Shown: one piece after another, positions 44,504 through 53,190 of the stretch
How the letters are laid out: each line of letters starts with the position of its first letter
Numbering within the stretch: position 1 is the first letter of the stretch
Origin: an uncultured Eubacterium sp.
Lineage (GTDB): Bacteria > Bacillota > Clostridia > Peptostreptococcales > Anaerovoracaceae
Assembly: GCA_902495595.1 (NCBI GenBank)
Contig: CABUXV010000007.1
Coordinates: 1 to 64,000, forward strand
Length of the DNA: 64,000 nucleotides
Direction of reading: 5' to 3'
Program-made: the position numbers and the translations under genes
Notes under the pieces: model-generated
What the model was told of the DNA's origin: nothing
Seen by the model: only the letters and a program-made list of their open reading frames with translations
Database searches by the model: none

Positions 44504-45379
44504 TTATATAAAAATCTTTTCCATAATCCCTTTTTCCATATCATCTATGTTGTAAATATGTTTCATAACATCAAAAGTTTCTTCTAAATTATTTTTCGCT
44601 CCATTCCAGCCTTTCCCATCCGTAAACCATACAAATGTAAACCCATCTATTGTATCTGCTTCAAGAGCTAAAGTTTTATAGCTTCTTGCAGTCTCATTTA
44701 GCTTTGACCCTTCGCTTCTGTAAAAATTTGTTTCGACCGCATATATCATACCCTCTGTTTTAACAACAAAATCAAAACGCTTCTCCATCTTTCCTTTATT
44801 TGAAACAGCCGATAAATCTATATCCCACTTTTCTTCAATTTTATGTATATACATTTCCTTAAAGTATGATTTATCCTTAATAAATCCCGATTTTACTATG
44901 TAACTTTCAACCAGATTCTCCATAAGGTGTCCGCCGCGATTTTTACGGCCGTTGGAATCAAGTCCTGCCTCAACTCCCATAACATAATCAATCAGATTAT
45001 TTATCAAATGATTCTCAAGCAAGTTAAACAGCCCTGTTTTTTCCATAAAATAAGAATAACGGTCATAATCATCACTGACAGATACATCCTTTGTACTGTC
45101 AAATCTATATAAAAAACCGCCGTTTTCGTCCTGACAATATATCTCTTTTTCACGCTTCGCCAAAAGTATTGGTATTACATTCAGAATTTCGGGATAGGCT
45201 TTCGCAAGTTTTTTAAAATCTTCCTCAATATTTTTTGAACCTATCAAGGAATTTAAAATATTTAATTCTATCTTTACATTATCTGTATTGCGATATACTT
45301 TTTCAAAATTAACATAATAGCTGTAATCTGATATGCTGTTGCGAAATCTTGATAACCAGTTATTAAAATCTCTATTCAT
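44504..45379 (-). CDS. DpnII/MboI-type restriction endonuclease
   Basis: About 291 residues, close to the 288 of R.DpnII, a type II enzyme that cuts GATC. The C-terminal half has the family stretch NRGGHLMENLVESYIVKSGF, then DFVVKTEGMIYAVETNFYRSEGSKLNETARSYK, in which the Asp and the ETN take the place of the nuclease D...ExK core, as usual in this family. Start ATG 45379 after GAGGAG; it follows the Mrr-type gene by one base (TAATATG). Completes a restriction set with the upstream Dam-type methylase. Confidence 0.88.
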   Translation of the reverse strand: MNRDFNNWLSRFRNSISDYSYYVNFEKVYRNTDNVKIELNILNSLIGSKNIEEDFKKLAKAYPEILNVIPILLAKREKEIYCQDENGGFLYRFDSTKDVSVSDDYDRYSYFMEKTGLFNLLENHLINNLIDYVMGVEAGLDSNGRKNRGGHLMENLVESYIVKSGFIKDKSYFKEMYIHKIEEKWDIDLSAVSNKGKMEKRFDFVVKTEGMIYAVETNFYRSEGSKLNETARSYKTLALEADTIDGFTFVWFTDGKGWNGAKNNLEETFDVMKHIYNIDDMEKGIMEKIFI

Positions 45380-45380
45380 A

Positions 45381-46199
45381 TTATATCTCCTCAAACTCAA
45401 CCGTGAATCTACCGCCTGATTCAATATGCCATACTGCTCTTTTTGAAATAAAGACACCATCTGGCTGCCTTAGTCCAAAATCTCTATATGCCTTGGAAAT
45501 ACCGCCTACATATCTTCTTTGCGCGTCAATACGATACTCCTTATACGAAGAATTACCGAATCTAATAGTGATAACCGTGACATTTTCGGAAAGGCGTTCT
45601 TTGATAGCACGAGGCAGCACCAAAATATAAGCTCTTATGTCATTTTCAGTTACTACTCTATCGACCGTAATTCCCTGTTCGCTATTTACTGCAGATGTAT
45701 TTTTCATTATGTTGTCGAGTGCAGGCTTACTAAACACCGGCTTGAAAGTAAATCCGATTTCTTTTTCGATACAGGTATTAACAAGTTCCCTTCCGTCTAC
45801 AACAATAATAGGTCTGCTCGGATCTATTTGCTGTGCTTCAACCTTCGCATTATCAGATACCTTCCCCGTTGTAATGAACATTCCAACTCCGCTTCTAAAA
45901 GAACCTCTTAATGCACGAATTTTCTCAGGAGAAATTGTACTTGCAGGAGAGTATCGCTTTGCTTGTATATAAAATGATTCGTCAACAGAATTGGATAAAC
46001 CACCAATACCTTTCCTTACGGCAGTTAAATCAATCCCTCCATCTCCGGATTTCTTAGTGACAAAAACTTCCTCCAAACCAATTTTTTCTAAATATACCTT
46101 TAAAAACTCCTCAAATTTGTATCCATCTTCAAAGTAGTTATAGAAACTATCCACTATTTCATTATATTCATCTGCTGATAAATCAATATTCTTTCGCAT
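45381..46199 (-). CDS. Mrr-type restriction endonuclease
   Basis: 272-residue protein. The central part (about 40-150) is an Mrr-like PD-(D/E)xK nuclease: GDGGIDLTAVR with the catalytic Asp, then FYIQAKRY with QxK, then the IRALRGSFRSGVGMFITTGKVS stretch typical of Mrr_cat. The C-terminal 110 residues are a separate, unrecognised domain, a candidate target-recognition module. It takes the place that a second methylase (DpnA) has in the classical DpnII operon. It may cut foreign DNA with unusual methylation or act as a second GATC nuclease. Confidence 0.82.
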   Translation of the reverse strand: MRKNIDLSADEYNEIVDSFYNYFEDGYKFEEFLKVYLEKIGLEEVFVTKKSGDGGIDLTAVRKGIGGLSNSVDESFYIQAKRYSPASTISPEKIRALRGSFRSGVGMFITTGKVSDNAKVEAQQIDPSRPIIVVDGRELVNTCIEKEIGFTFKPVFSKPALDNIMKNTSAVNSEQGITVDRVVTENDIRAYILVLPRAIKERLSENVTVITIRFGNSSYKEYRIDAQRRYVGGISKAYRDFGLRQPDGVFISKRAVWHIESGGRFTVEFEEI

Positions 46200-46211
46200 A
46201 GCACATTCTCC

Positions 46212-47282
46212 TTAAAAATTACTTATAAGCAATTCTTTAATCTTACCCCTTGCTTCTCCGTTACAATTAATCATTCTTGCCGCTTCAACTCTCTTAATTT
46301 TATAGACAGAGTAAATATCGTCAAAGAAATCATCCTCTGTATTTGAATTTTTGGGATCCGAATTACTCACCACAATTTTTGCACCTTTTTTGTTCAACTC
46401 ATCAACAAACTTTGCCAGTTCTTTCTGACTATCATCGTTAAACAAATTCTGGGTATATGCTGTAAAACTTGCTGTATCTGTAAGTGGACGATACGGTGGA
46501 TCAAAATAGGCAAATGTATGTTCATCAATAAAATCTTTTGAAAGTCTGTAATCTCCGCAAACAATATTAACCTTTTGCAATTTCTGAGATATTGCCCGAA
46601 GATTGTTTTCATCACAAATCATAGGATTTTTATAAGCTCCCATCGGAACATTAAACAATCCTTTTTTATTTACACGAAATAATCCATTAAAACAAGTCTT
46701 GTTAAGAAATATCATCAATGCAGCTTTTTCGATATTTATAGTTTCATCACCATTGATTTTTAAATCATTAAAACGCTCTCTCTTTGCCATATAGCAAACT
46801 TTACGTTGGTCTTCATTCATTGGTATAAACTCATCCTGCATAACTTGCAGCATAGTAACAAGCTCATCGATATCGTCTCTAATAATGCGATAAGTATTAA
46901 TAAGTTCTGCATTAATATCACTGATATAAACTTCTTCTAACTCATATTTACTCAATATGTCAAAAAGAACGGCTCCACCACCGACAAACGGTTCCGCATA
47001 TTTTGTGATAGTGCCGTTTTCAAAAGGGTAGTACTTTTCTATTTCTCGAAGAAGTTGCCCTTTGCCTCCTGCCCATTTTAGAAACGGTCTTATAGTTTTT
47101 TCATCTTTTTTGTTGTATCTTATGCTTCTTGCATCCATTGGCTTTTCAGCTGTCGCAGGAATAATCCACATATTGCCTACCATAGTTGCATCATTAATTC
47201 TGTTCTCCGAACAAAGAACAGCAACTCGTCTTTGTGAAATCCCCCACTTATCAGCAGCTTCTCTTGCGGACATATATTCCAT
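46212..47282 (-). CDS. Dam-type GATC adenine methyltransferase with N-terminal HTH
   Basis: 356 residues. From about 65 it is a D12/Dam-class N6-adenine methylase: FLKWAGGKGQLL (SAM-binding motif I), YISDINAELINTYRIIRD, LFRVNKKGLFNVPMG, and the catalytic DPPY in YFDPPYRPL. Residues 1-60 are an added helix-turn-helix of the excisionase/MerR-like kind (SAREAADKWGISQRRVAVLCSENRINDA), absent from DpnM (about 284 residues). The extra domain could let the methylase repress its own promoter, whose -10/-35 lies about 30 bases upstream. Protects host GATC sites. Confidence 0.9.
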   Translation of the reverse strand: MEYMSAREAADKWGISQRRVAVLCSENRINDATMVGNMWIIPATAEKPMDARSIRYNKKDEKTIRPFLKWAGGKGQLLREIEKYYPFENGTITKYAEPFVGGGAVLFDILSKYELEEVYISDINAELINTYRIIRDDIDELVTMLQVMQDEFIPMNEDQRKVCYMAKRERFNDLKINGDETINIEKAALMIFLNKTCFNGLFRVNKKGLFNVPMGAYKNPMICDENNLRAISQKLQKVNIVCGDYRLSKDFIDEHTFAYFDPPYRPLTDTASFTAYTQNLFNDDSQKELAKFVDELNKKGAKIVVSNSDPKNSNTEDDFFDDIYSVYKIKRVEAARMINCNGEARGKIKELLISNF

Positions 47283-47309
47283 AGCGATACCTCCATTTTT
47301 AATAGTTTT

Positions 47310-47338
47310 ATTATATTCTAAATCTCGAATAATAGCAA
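47310..47338 (-). promoter_or_regulatory. Promoter of the DpnII-type restriction operon
   Basis: On the minus strand TTGCTA (47333-47338), 17-base spacer, TATAAT (47310-47315). The transcript would start about 20 bases ahead of the methylase ATG, which has GGAGG. A weak inverted repeat ATTC...GAAT fills the spacer and could be an operator. Confidence 0.6.
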
Positions 47339-47420
47339 TTTTGTTTCAAATAATTTTAATTATATGGCAATAAGATATAAATCTCTGACACCATATATTT
47401 CAACTTATACCATAAATCAG

Positions 47421-47613
47421 TTATGCGCTCACCGCTTCCGTACTGCTTTTTTTAAATGTCACAATTTTCTTTCACTAATTTTGACCAAAACTGCCGCTCT
47501 GTTGTTTCACAAATTGCATACAGATTCTCCTGTTTCGCTGTACTCGTAATATAACCGATGCGACCTTTTGCATTATGCAGCTTGGTCATTTGGATAAAAA
47601 TGTTCTGTTCCAT
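47421..47613 (-). pseudogene. Broken MobA/MobL-type relaxase start
   Basis: From ATG 47613 (after AAGGAAG) a frame reads IQMTKLHNAKGRIGYITSTA, KQENLYAICETTERQFWSKL to a stop at 47452. The LH.AKGRI.YI.S..KQENLYA..ET...FW..L pattern is the N-terminus I associate with MobL-type relaxases of Firmicute conjugative elements. A one-base frame change continues it as TFKKSSTEAVSA to a stop at 47421, where the rest of the gene is missing. It is a remnant of a mobilisable element. The family call is from memory and should be confirmed. Confidence 0.6.
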
Positions 47614-47781
47614 CTGGCACCACTTCCTTTATTTTTATCGGCTATGTACCTCCTCGCTATTAAAGCAATGTTAGACAGTTTGGAGTGGCAAAGCAAAAAG
47701 CATTGGAAATAGGACTATCTCAAAAAATACTAACGCAAACACAAGTATTAAATTATCGCAGATGACTTTTACACTGATTTA

Positions 47782-47790
47782 TGCTATAAT
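47782..47790 (+). promoter_or_regulatory. Extended -10 promoter of the XRE-methylase operon
   Basis: TGCTATAAT is a perfect extended -10 element 36 bases ahead of the XRE regulator's ATG at 47827. No good -35 box is seen at 17 bases. Confidence 0.55.
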
Positions 47791-47826
47791 TTAAAACAAT
47801 ATTTAATAAGACAAGGAGACAATAAA

Positions 47827-48039
47827 ATGGCTATTAGTTATAAACCTTTATGGCATTTGTTAGTTGAAAAAGAAATGAATAAAGAAGACTTGAAAAAGAC
47901 TGCAAATATAACAAGTAACATAGTATCAAGAATGAGTAAAAATGCTTATGTAAACCTTGACTCAATAGAAAAAATCTGTTTATCGATGGATTGCAAAATT
48001 GAAGATGTGGTTGAGATAGTAGCTGATGAACAGAAATAG
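47827..48039 (+). CDS. XRE/Cro-type HTH regulator (controller-like)
   Basis: 70-residue protein made of a single Cro/CI-type HTH domain (LWHLLVEKEMNKEDLKKTANITSNIVSRMSKNAYVNLDSIEKICLSMDCKIEDVVEIV). AAGGAGA precedes the ATG. It lies 29 bases ahead of a methylase-nuclease gene on the same strand, the position of controller proteins that delay restriction while methylation is established. The region is markedly more AT-rich than its surroundings. Confidence 0.85.
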   Translation: MAISYKPLWHLLVEKEMNKEDLKKTANITSNIVSRMSKNAYVNLDSIEKICLSMDCKIEDVVEIVADEQK

Positions 48040-48068
48040 AAAAAATTATTGAAATAGGAGTAAATGAA

Positions 48069-50177
48069 ATGAAAAATTTTTCTCAACTAAAGGCTGAATA
48101 TGATAGCAAGTATAAATGTGCTACGGAAATAAAAGCAATTGTACCTGTACATTTAACTTTTGATAAAAAATGTGGAATAGTGAAAAAAAGTGGAGTACAA
48201 AATGAAGAATATTATAAATGGCAGATGATATATTCACTTGTATATAGTGGTTTAGTACCTAAAGAATATATGGGAACAGAAATACATTTTCCAAAAGGAA
48301 ATAAAAATTCTGCTCCAATAAAAATAGATATTTGTGTATTTGATGATACAGATTGGTTTAAAAAATATAAAGATTATCACGAAAACAAAAATCTTGATTC
48401 TTTACAATGGTTGAGAGAGCATTTGATAATGCCAATTGAAATTAAAAAAGAAGATGGCAAAGATGTTATTACCGTTTGGGATAAGCAGTTAAAAGCATAT
48501 ATGAAAGAGAGTGAAAGGGATTTCTGTGTTGGAGCATTATATGACACAGGAAGATTATATCTTTTTAAAAAGAAAAATTCTAACTATATAAGGCTTAATG
48601 ATAAGTACAACGAAAAGGGAGATAGTTCTAAAAGCAAAGAATTAAGCTTACAACTTCCTGATACTTATAAAGATATTCCAAGTCTAGAAAATTTAATGAA
48701 TTGGAATGGGCTTAAAAAGATTGATAGAAGTAATCGTAATATTAAAGATTTAGATATTATTTCTGGAGTGCATTCACAACAAGTAAATATTGCTATGTCA
48801 AATATTTTAAGAACAATGGATAAACACGGAATGGTTAATCAAAAGGGATATGATATTCTTTTGCAAATTTTAGCGTTGAAAATTTATGATGAGAAACGAA
48901 ATGAAAAATATAAAGATAAATTAAAGTTTTATATTGAAGATGAGTTTTTTTCAAGTTTATCAGATAGTAGTTTACAGAAATTTTTAAATAGGATTGGAGA
49001 CCTAAGAGATTCTGCTAAAAAAGATTATTATCGCATTTTAGATACATGGTATTTTAACAAAAAAGATGCTAATCATGTAAAAATATTAATAGAAATTGTA
49101 AAGCAATTTCAAGATTATTCTTTTGTTTTATCAACAAAAACAGATTTATATCAACTGGTATTTTATACATTTGCATCGCAGTTTTCAAAAAATGAAAAAG
49201 CACAATTTGTAACCCCTTTACCTTTAATAGAATTCTTAGTAAATATAGTAAATCCAAGAAATCAAGAAACAGTTATAGATCCAACTGTTGGAATAGCAGA
49301 TTTTCTTTCTGTATCATATGTAAATTCAAATAGTAAATTAGATGACAATAATATTTTTGGGTTTGACAATGATGCAGATATGGTTAAACTTGCTACTTTA
49401 AATATGCTTTTGAATGGTGATGGAAACGCAAAAATTTTGTCAAAGCCGGATTTAGGTTCGATTCTATATAAATTCAATTCAAAAGGGGAGTTACTAGAAT
49501 TAGATGTTAATTCTAACAAAAATGGAGATTGGGATAATAGATATGATGATCAAGAGCTTTACAAATATGATGTTGTCTTAACAAATCCACCTTTTGGAGA
49601 TGATCGAGCTTTTGCCCCAGTAGATAATTATGAAGAAGAAGTAATGAAATGCTATGAATTATGGAATCTATATAATTCTAAAAAAATAGATTTAGGCATT
49701 TTATTTTTAGAAAATGCATGTAGAATTTTAAAAGAAAATGGAAGAATGGGGATTGTTTTATCAAATTCTATTGCATCTATTGATAGGCATGAGAAAGCAA
49801 GAGAATGGTTGATGGATAATATGAGGATAGTAGCGTTATTTGACTTACCAGCAAATGTTTTTGCAGAAACAGGTGTAAATACAACTCTTATAGTTGCTTA
49901 CAAACCATCAAAAGATAGATTGAAAGAATTACAGGAAAAAAATTATGATGTGTTTTTTAAGGATATAGAGAATGTAGGATATGAAGTAAAGACAAGGAAA
50001 AGAGTTAAGGTATTTGAACCTCTTTATAAAATAAATTATACCAATTTTGAAGTTGAAATTGATGATTATGGGAAACCATTGTTAGATGAAGATTTCTCAT
50101 CTACAATTGAAGAATTTAGAAATTGGTGTTATGGTCAAGAAAATGAGCTTATCGACTTATTTGTAAAGGAGAAATAG
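48069..50177 (+). CDS. Restriction-modification protein: PD-(D/E)xK nuclease fused to N6-adenine methylase
   Basis: 702 residues. The N-terminal 210 contain an HsdR_N-like nuclease fold: KIDICVFDD then MPIEIKKEDG gives the D...ExK core, followed by QLKAYMKESERDFCVGALYDT. The C-terminal half is an HsdM/type I-like adenine methylase: DPTVGIADFLS (motif I, divergent from DPACGTGGFL) and TNPPFGDD (catalytic NPPF). One chain therefore can cut and methylate, as in BcgI-like type IIB/IIG systems, and the next gene supplies target recognition. Strong A/T codon bias points to recent transfer. Confidence 0.85.
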   Translation: MKNFSQLKAEYDSKYKCATEIKAIVPVHLTFDKKCGIVKKSGVQNEEYYKWQMIYSLVYSGLVPKEYMGTEIHFPKGNKNSAPIKIDICVFDDTDWFKKYKDYHENKNLDSLQWLREHLIMPIEIKKEDGKDVITVWDKQLKAYMKESERDFCVGALYDTGRLYLFKKKNSNYIRLNDKYNEKGDSSKSKELSLQLPDTYKDIPSLENLMNWNGLKKIDRSNRNIKDLDIISGVHSQQVNIAMSNILRTMDKHGMVNQKGYDILLQILALKIYDEKRNEKYKDKLKFYIEDEFFSSLSDSSLQKFLNRIGDLRDSAKKDYYRILDTWYFNKKDANHVKILIEIVKQFQDYSFVLSTKTDLYQLVFYTFASQFSKNEKAQFVTPLPLIEFLVNIVNPRNQETVIDPTVGIADFLSVSYVNSNSKLDDNNIFGFDNDADMVKLATLNMLLNGDGNAKILSKPDLGSILYKFNSKGELLELDVNSNKNGDWDNRYDDQELYKYDVVLTNPPFGDDRAFAPVDNYEEEVMKCYELWNLYNSKKIDLGILFLENACRILKENGRMGIVLSNSIASIDRHEKAREWLMDNMRIVALFDLPANVFAETGVNTTLIVAYKPSKDRLKELQEKNYDVFFKDIENVGYEVKTRKRVKVFEPLYKINYTNFEVEIDDYGKPLLDEDFSSTIEEFRNWCYGQENELIDLFVKEK

Positions 50178-50181
50178 ATAT

Positions 50182-51654
50182 ATGAAATATATAAGAACTC
50201 CTAAAAGTATAAAGTTTAATGAAATAAAAAAATCGAATAATAGCTTATCTTCATCTCAGTATAAAAAATTGGTGATAGATATAGAAAAATGTGAAAAATT
50301 AGAATGGTTTTTAAGTACTAAATTGTCAAATAAACATAAAGGAAATGAAATAGGTTCAAGTAATTACTATAAACAATCTTCTCACTATTTCGTAAGAACC
50401 AGTTGCTTAAATGAGTATAATTTTATTCCAGAATTTACTTCAGAATCAGAAATACCAATGAATCCTACAGTATTTTCAGGAAATGGGCTAAAAAAAGGGG
50501 ATATAATACTTTCTAAAGACAGTAATATTGGTGAATGTGCTATGATAAATAAAGATTATCCCAACCATATGCTTTCAGGAGCTATGTATAATTTACCAAT
50601 TAAAGAAATATATAGTTTTTATGTATTAGCATTATTAAAACATACCTGTTTTAAAGAACAATTAGATACATTAGTTCCCAAAGGTGCAACAATTAGGCAT
50701 GCGAAAAAATTATTTTTAGAATGTTACATTCCCATTCCTAATGATAAAGAATTATACGAAATATCTACATTATGTGAACAAATATTTAAAAAAGAGTCTT
50801 TAATAAGAGATAGATTTTCAGAAACAATAAGAATAATAGAACATGAACTTATAAATAATCAAAATGATGTAGAATATGAATTTACATATCCCAAATACAG
50901 ACATCTATTAGAAATTAAAAGACTTGATACAGGTTTGTATAATGAGAGTTATAAAAAAATAGAGAGTTTGATTAAAAATTATAAATATGGATATTCTGAT
51001 ATAAAAAAATTAGAATTAGATTTACAACGAGGTCAGAATTTGCAAGTATCTCAAATAGGAAAAAGTATATATTCAGATGAATATTATGAAAATTTCTATA
51101 CCTTAATTTTACCCAAATATCTATCAAAATATGGAACAGTGAATGTTATCTCATATTTAGGGAATGAAAAAAAACTACAAATTTTAGAAAAAGGAGATAT
51201 AATTTTCGGAGCAGAAGGATTTGAAAAGGGAAGATCATTTGTAGTGGTTTCAGAAATGTCAAAAACAATTACTAATATTCATGGTATTACAATAAAACAA
51301 AAAGAACACAATTTAGAAAAAGGCATTTTTATAAAACAAATGCTTGATTTTTATCGTAATCGTGGAATTATCGATATGATGGCTGTTGGTGGAAATGGAG
51401 GAAGTTTTGCACAAAAGTATTGGGATATAATAAAATTTCCTAATTTCCCTAAGAATATAATTCAAGAAATGACTAAACTGTATCATAATTCTGCAATACC
51501 TGAATATGTTCTAAACAATGGTATTGATAAAGATTTTGTAGCGTATGACAATAATTACAATGAGATTGCTGGTATTTATGATTTAGATTGCTCTATTAAA
51601 CATTTGAAACATATTCTTAATGATAAAATAGATAATATGTTAAATAAAGAATAA
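50182..51654 (+). CDS. Restriction system specificity subunit (HsdS-like)
   Basis: 490-residue DNA-recognition subunit with two repeats: TRD1 (about 25-190: KKGDIILSKDSNIGECAMI, LVPKGATIRHAKKLFLECYIPIP) and TRD2 (about 240-440: LEKGDIIFGAEGFEKGRSFVV, GGNGGSFAQKYWDIIKFPNFP), each ending in a helical spacer. This is the type I HsdS plan and recognises a bipartite site. It begins four bases after the nuclease-methylase stop and should act with it. Very AT-rich. A hairpin terminator follows. Confidence 0.85.
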   Translation: MKYIRTPKSIKFNEIKKSNNSLSSSQYKKLVIDIEKCEKLEWFLSTKLSNKHKGNEIGSSNYYKQSSHYFVRTSCLNEYNFIPEFTSESEIPMNPTVFSGNGLKKGDIILSKDSNIGECAMINKDYPNHMLSGAMYNLPIKEIYSFYVLALLKHTCFKEQLDTLVPKGATIRHAKKLFLECYIPIPNDKELYEISTLCEQIFKKESLIRDRFSETIRIIEHELINNQNDVEYEFTYPKYRHLLEIKRLDTGLYNESYKKIESLIKNYKYGYSDIKKLELDLQRGQNLQVSQIGKSIYSDEYYENFYTLILPKYLSKYGTVNVISYLGNEKKLQILEKGDIIFGAEGFEKGRSFVVVSEMSKTITNIHGITIKQKEHNLEKGIFIKQMLDFYRNRGIIDMMAVGGNGGSFAQKYWDIIKFPNFPKNIIQEMTKLYHNSAIPEYVLNNGIDKDFVAYDNNYNEIAGIYDLDCSIKHLKHILNDKIDNMLNKE

Positions 51655-51678
51655 AAAATATTAGGTTAAGTAATGAAG

Positions 51679-51711
51679 ACGACTAATAAAGAAACTTAGT
51701 CGTTTTTATTT
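51679..51711 (+). terminator. Terminator of the AT-rich restriction operon
   Basis: ACGACTAA (51679-51686) pairs with TTAGTCGT (51696-51703) and is followed by TTTTATTT. Confidence 0.75.
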
Positions 51712-51739
51712 GTACAAAATTTAAAAGGAGAAAAATACA

Positions 51740-52126
51740 ATGAAAGAATTAGATAATGTAATAAGACAATTAGAAAAAAAACTAAGAAAAAAGAACAGGC
51801 AGAAAATAAAATCAAGCAATTAGGACAAAAGAAATCTCAGCTTAAAAGAAAAGCAGATACAAAAAGAAAAGGAGAAAAAAAGGAGGGGAAATCTTTGAAA
51901 AGTTTGAAAGACAAATAACAGTTGCATAAAAAAATACAAATAATAATTTAATCTATGCTTTTTTAGATTATGTATTTTCAGATAACATGTACAGATAAAA
52001 ATTAGATGAACTAACTGAAAAGTATTTAAACGAAAGGAAATATCTTTAGAAAAAACTTCAAATACTGAAAATGAATACAATGGAACAGATGATGAAAAAA
52101 GTGAAAAAGACTTGGAAGAAATTTAA
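51740..52126 (+). pseudogene. Frameshifted lysine-rich coiled-coil gene
   Basis: AAAGGAG precedes ATG 51740. The frame reads MKELDNVIRQLEKKLRKK then stops at 51823, but neighbouring frames carry the protein on: EQAENKIKQLGQKKSQLKRK, then GEIFEKFERQITVA, NNNLIYAFLDYVFSDNMYR, KLDELTEKYLNE and a final acidic part ending at the TAA 52124-52126. At least two frameshifts and in-frame stops break it. The charged coiled-coil start recalls small accessory proteins of mobilisation modules, but I do not recognise a family. It shares the high AT content of the island. Confidence 0.55.
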
Positions 52127-52157
52127 TATGAGATATAGCCAATAGTGAAAAAGCAAA

Positions 52158-52197
52158 CCCGAGAACATTAATTTTTCAACATTCTCGGGGTCTTTTA
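52158..52197. terminator. Terminator at the island/guaA-like boundary
   Basis: CCCGAGAA (52158-52165) pairs with TTCTCGGG (52182-52189); T-rich on the plus side (TCTTTT). It is 13 bases beyond the stop of the guaA-like gene. Confidence 0.7.
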
Positions 52198-52209
52198 ATA
52201 GTCTAGTTA

Positions 52210-53190
52210 CTATTCCCACTCTATCGTTCCAACTGGCTTTGGCGTCAGGTCGTAGAGAACTCGGTTTACTCCTTCCACTTCGTGGGTTATTCTCTCTGTA
52301 ATATGTTCGAGCAGTTCAAATGGTACGTTTTCAACTGTTGCTGTCATGGCGTCTACCGTATTTACGGCTCTGATGATAACAGGATATGCGAATGTACGCT
52401 TGCCGCCTTTTACGCCTACGGATTTAAAATCCGGTACTGCTGTAAAGTACTGCCAAACTTTTCCTTCAAGGCCGTTCTTTGCAAACTCTTCGCGAAGTAT
52501 GGCGTCTGACTCTCTTACAGCTTCCAGCCTGTCTCTTGTAATAGCTCCGAGACATCTTACTCCTAATCCCGGACCTGGGAAAGGCTGACGGAATACCATG
52601 TTGTCGGGCAAGCCCAAAGCTTTTCCCACTATACGAACTTCGTCCTTATAGAGCAGTCTTACAGGCTCAACAAGTTCAAACTGTAAATCTTCGGGAAGAC
52701 CACCTACATTATGGTGTGCCTTTACACCGTCGCTTTCGAGAATGTCAGGATAAATTGTACCTTGCGCCAAAAATTCTATTCCTGATTGTTTACGCGCTTC
52801 TTCTTCAAATACACGAATGAATTCGGCGCCTATTATCTTGCGCTTCTGTTCAGGGTCTTCAACATCTGCAAGTTTGTCTAAAAATCTGTCGACAGCATCT
52901 ACATAAACGAGATTTGCATTCATCTGATTTCTGAACACTTCAACAACCTGTTCCGGTTCTCCTTTACGCAGAAGTCCATGATTTACATGTACGCATACCA
53001 GCTGTGTGCCTATGGCTTTAATCAGCAAAGCTGCGACTACTGATGAATCTACACCGCCGGACAATGCCAGCAGCACTTTTTTATCTCCCACCTGAGTCTT
53101 TATCTCTCTTATCTGCTCATCTATAAAAGATTCTGCAAGCTCTGCGGTTGTAATACGCTCCATCGATTCAGGACGTTTATTGTTATCCAT
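52210..53190 (-). CDS. Stand-alone GMP synthase ATP-pyrophosphatase subunit (GuaAb-like)
   Basis: 326-residue protein equal to the C-terminal two thirds of GuaA: ATP pyrophosphatase loop LALSGGVDSSV near residue 42, EEEARKQSGIEFLAQGTIYPD, FRQPFPGPGLGVR, and the dimerisation end RVLYDLTPKPVGTIEWE. It lacks the glutamine amidotransferase domain, as archaeal GuaAb does, and no separate GuaAa is nearby. A full-length guaA lies 2.2 kb away on the same strand, so this is a paralogue that would need free ammonia or a partner. Its 3' end faces the restriction island. Confidence 0.92.
   Translation of the reverse strand: MDNNKRPESMERITTAELAESFIDEQIREIKTQVGDKKVLLALSGGVDSSVVAALLIKAIGTQLVCVHVNHGLLRKGEPEQVVEVFRNQMNANLVYVDAVDRFLDKLADVEDPEQKRKIIGAEFIRVFEEEARKQSGIEFLAQGTIYPDILESDGVKAHHNVGGLPEDLQFELVEPVRLLYKDEVRIVGKALGLPDNMVFRQPFPGPGLGVRCLGAITRDRLEAVRESDAILREEFAKNGLEGKVWQYFTAVPDFKSVGVKGGKRTFAYPVIIRAVNTVDAMTATVENVPFELLEHITERITHEVEGVNRVLYDLTPKPVGTIEWE

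Noticed and set aside
47588..47600. TTTGGATAAAAA resembling the dispersed intergenic repeat
   Set aside because: It falls inside the relaxase-remnant reading frame, where it encodes part of the N-terminus; it lacks the following CC and is probably a chance match.
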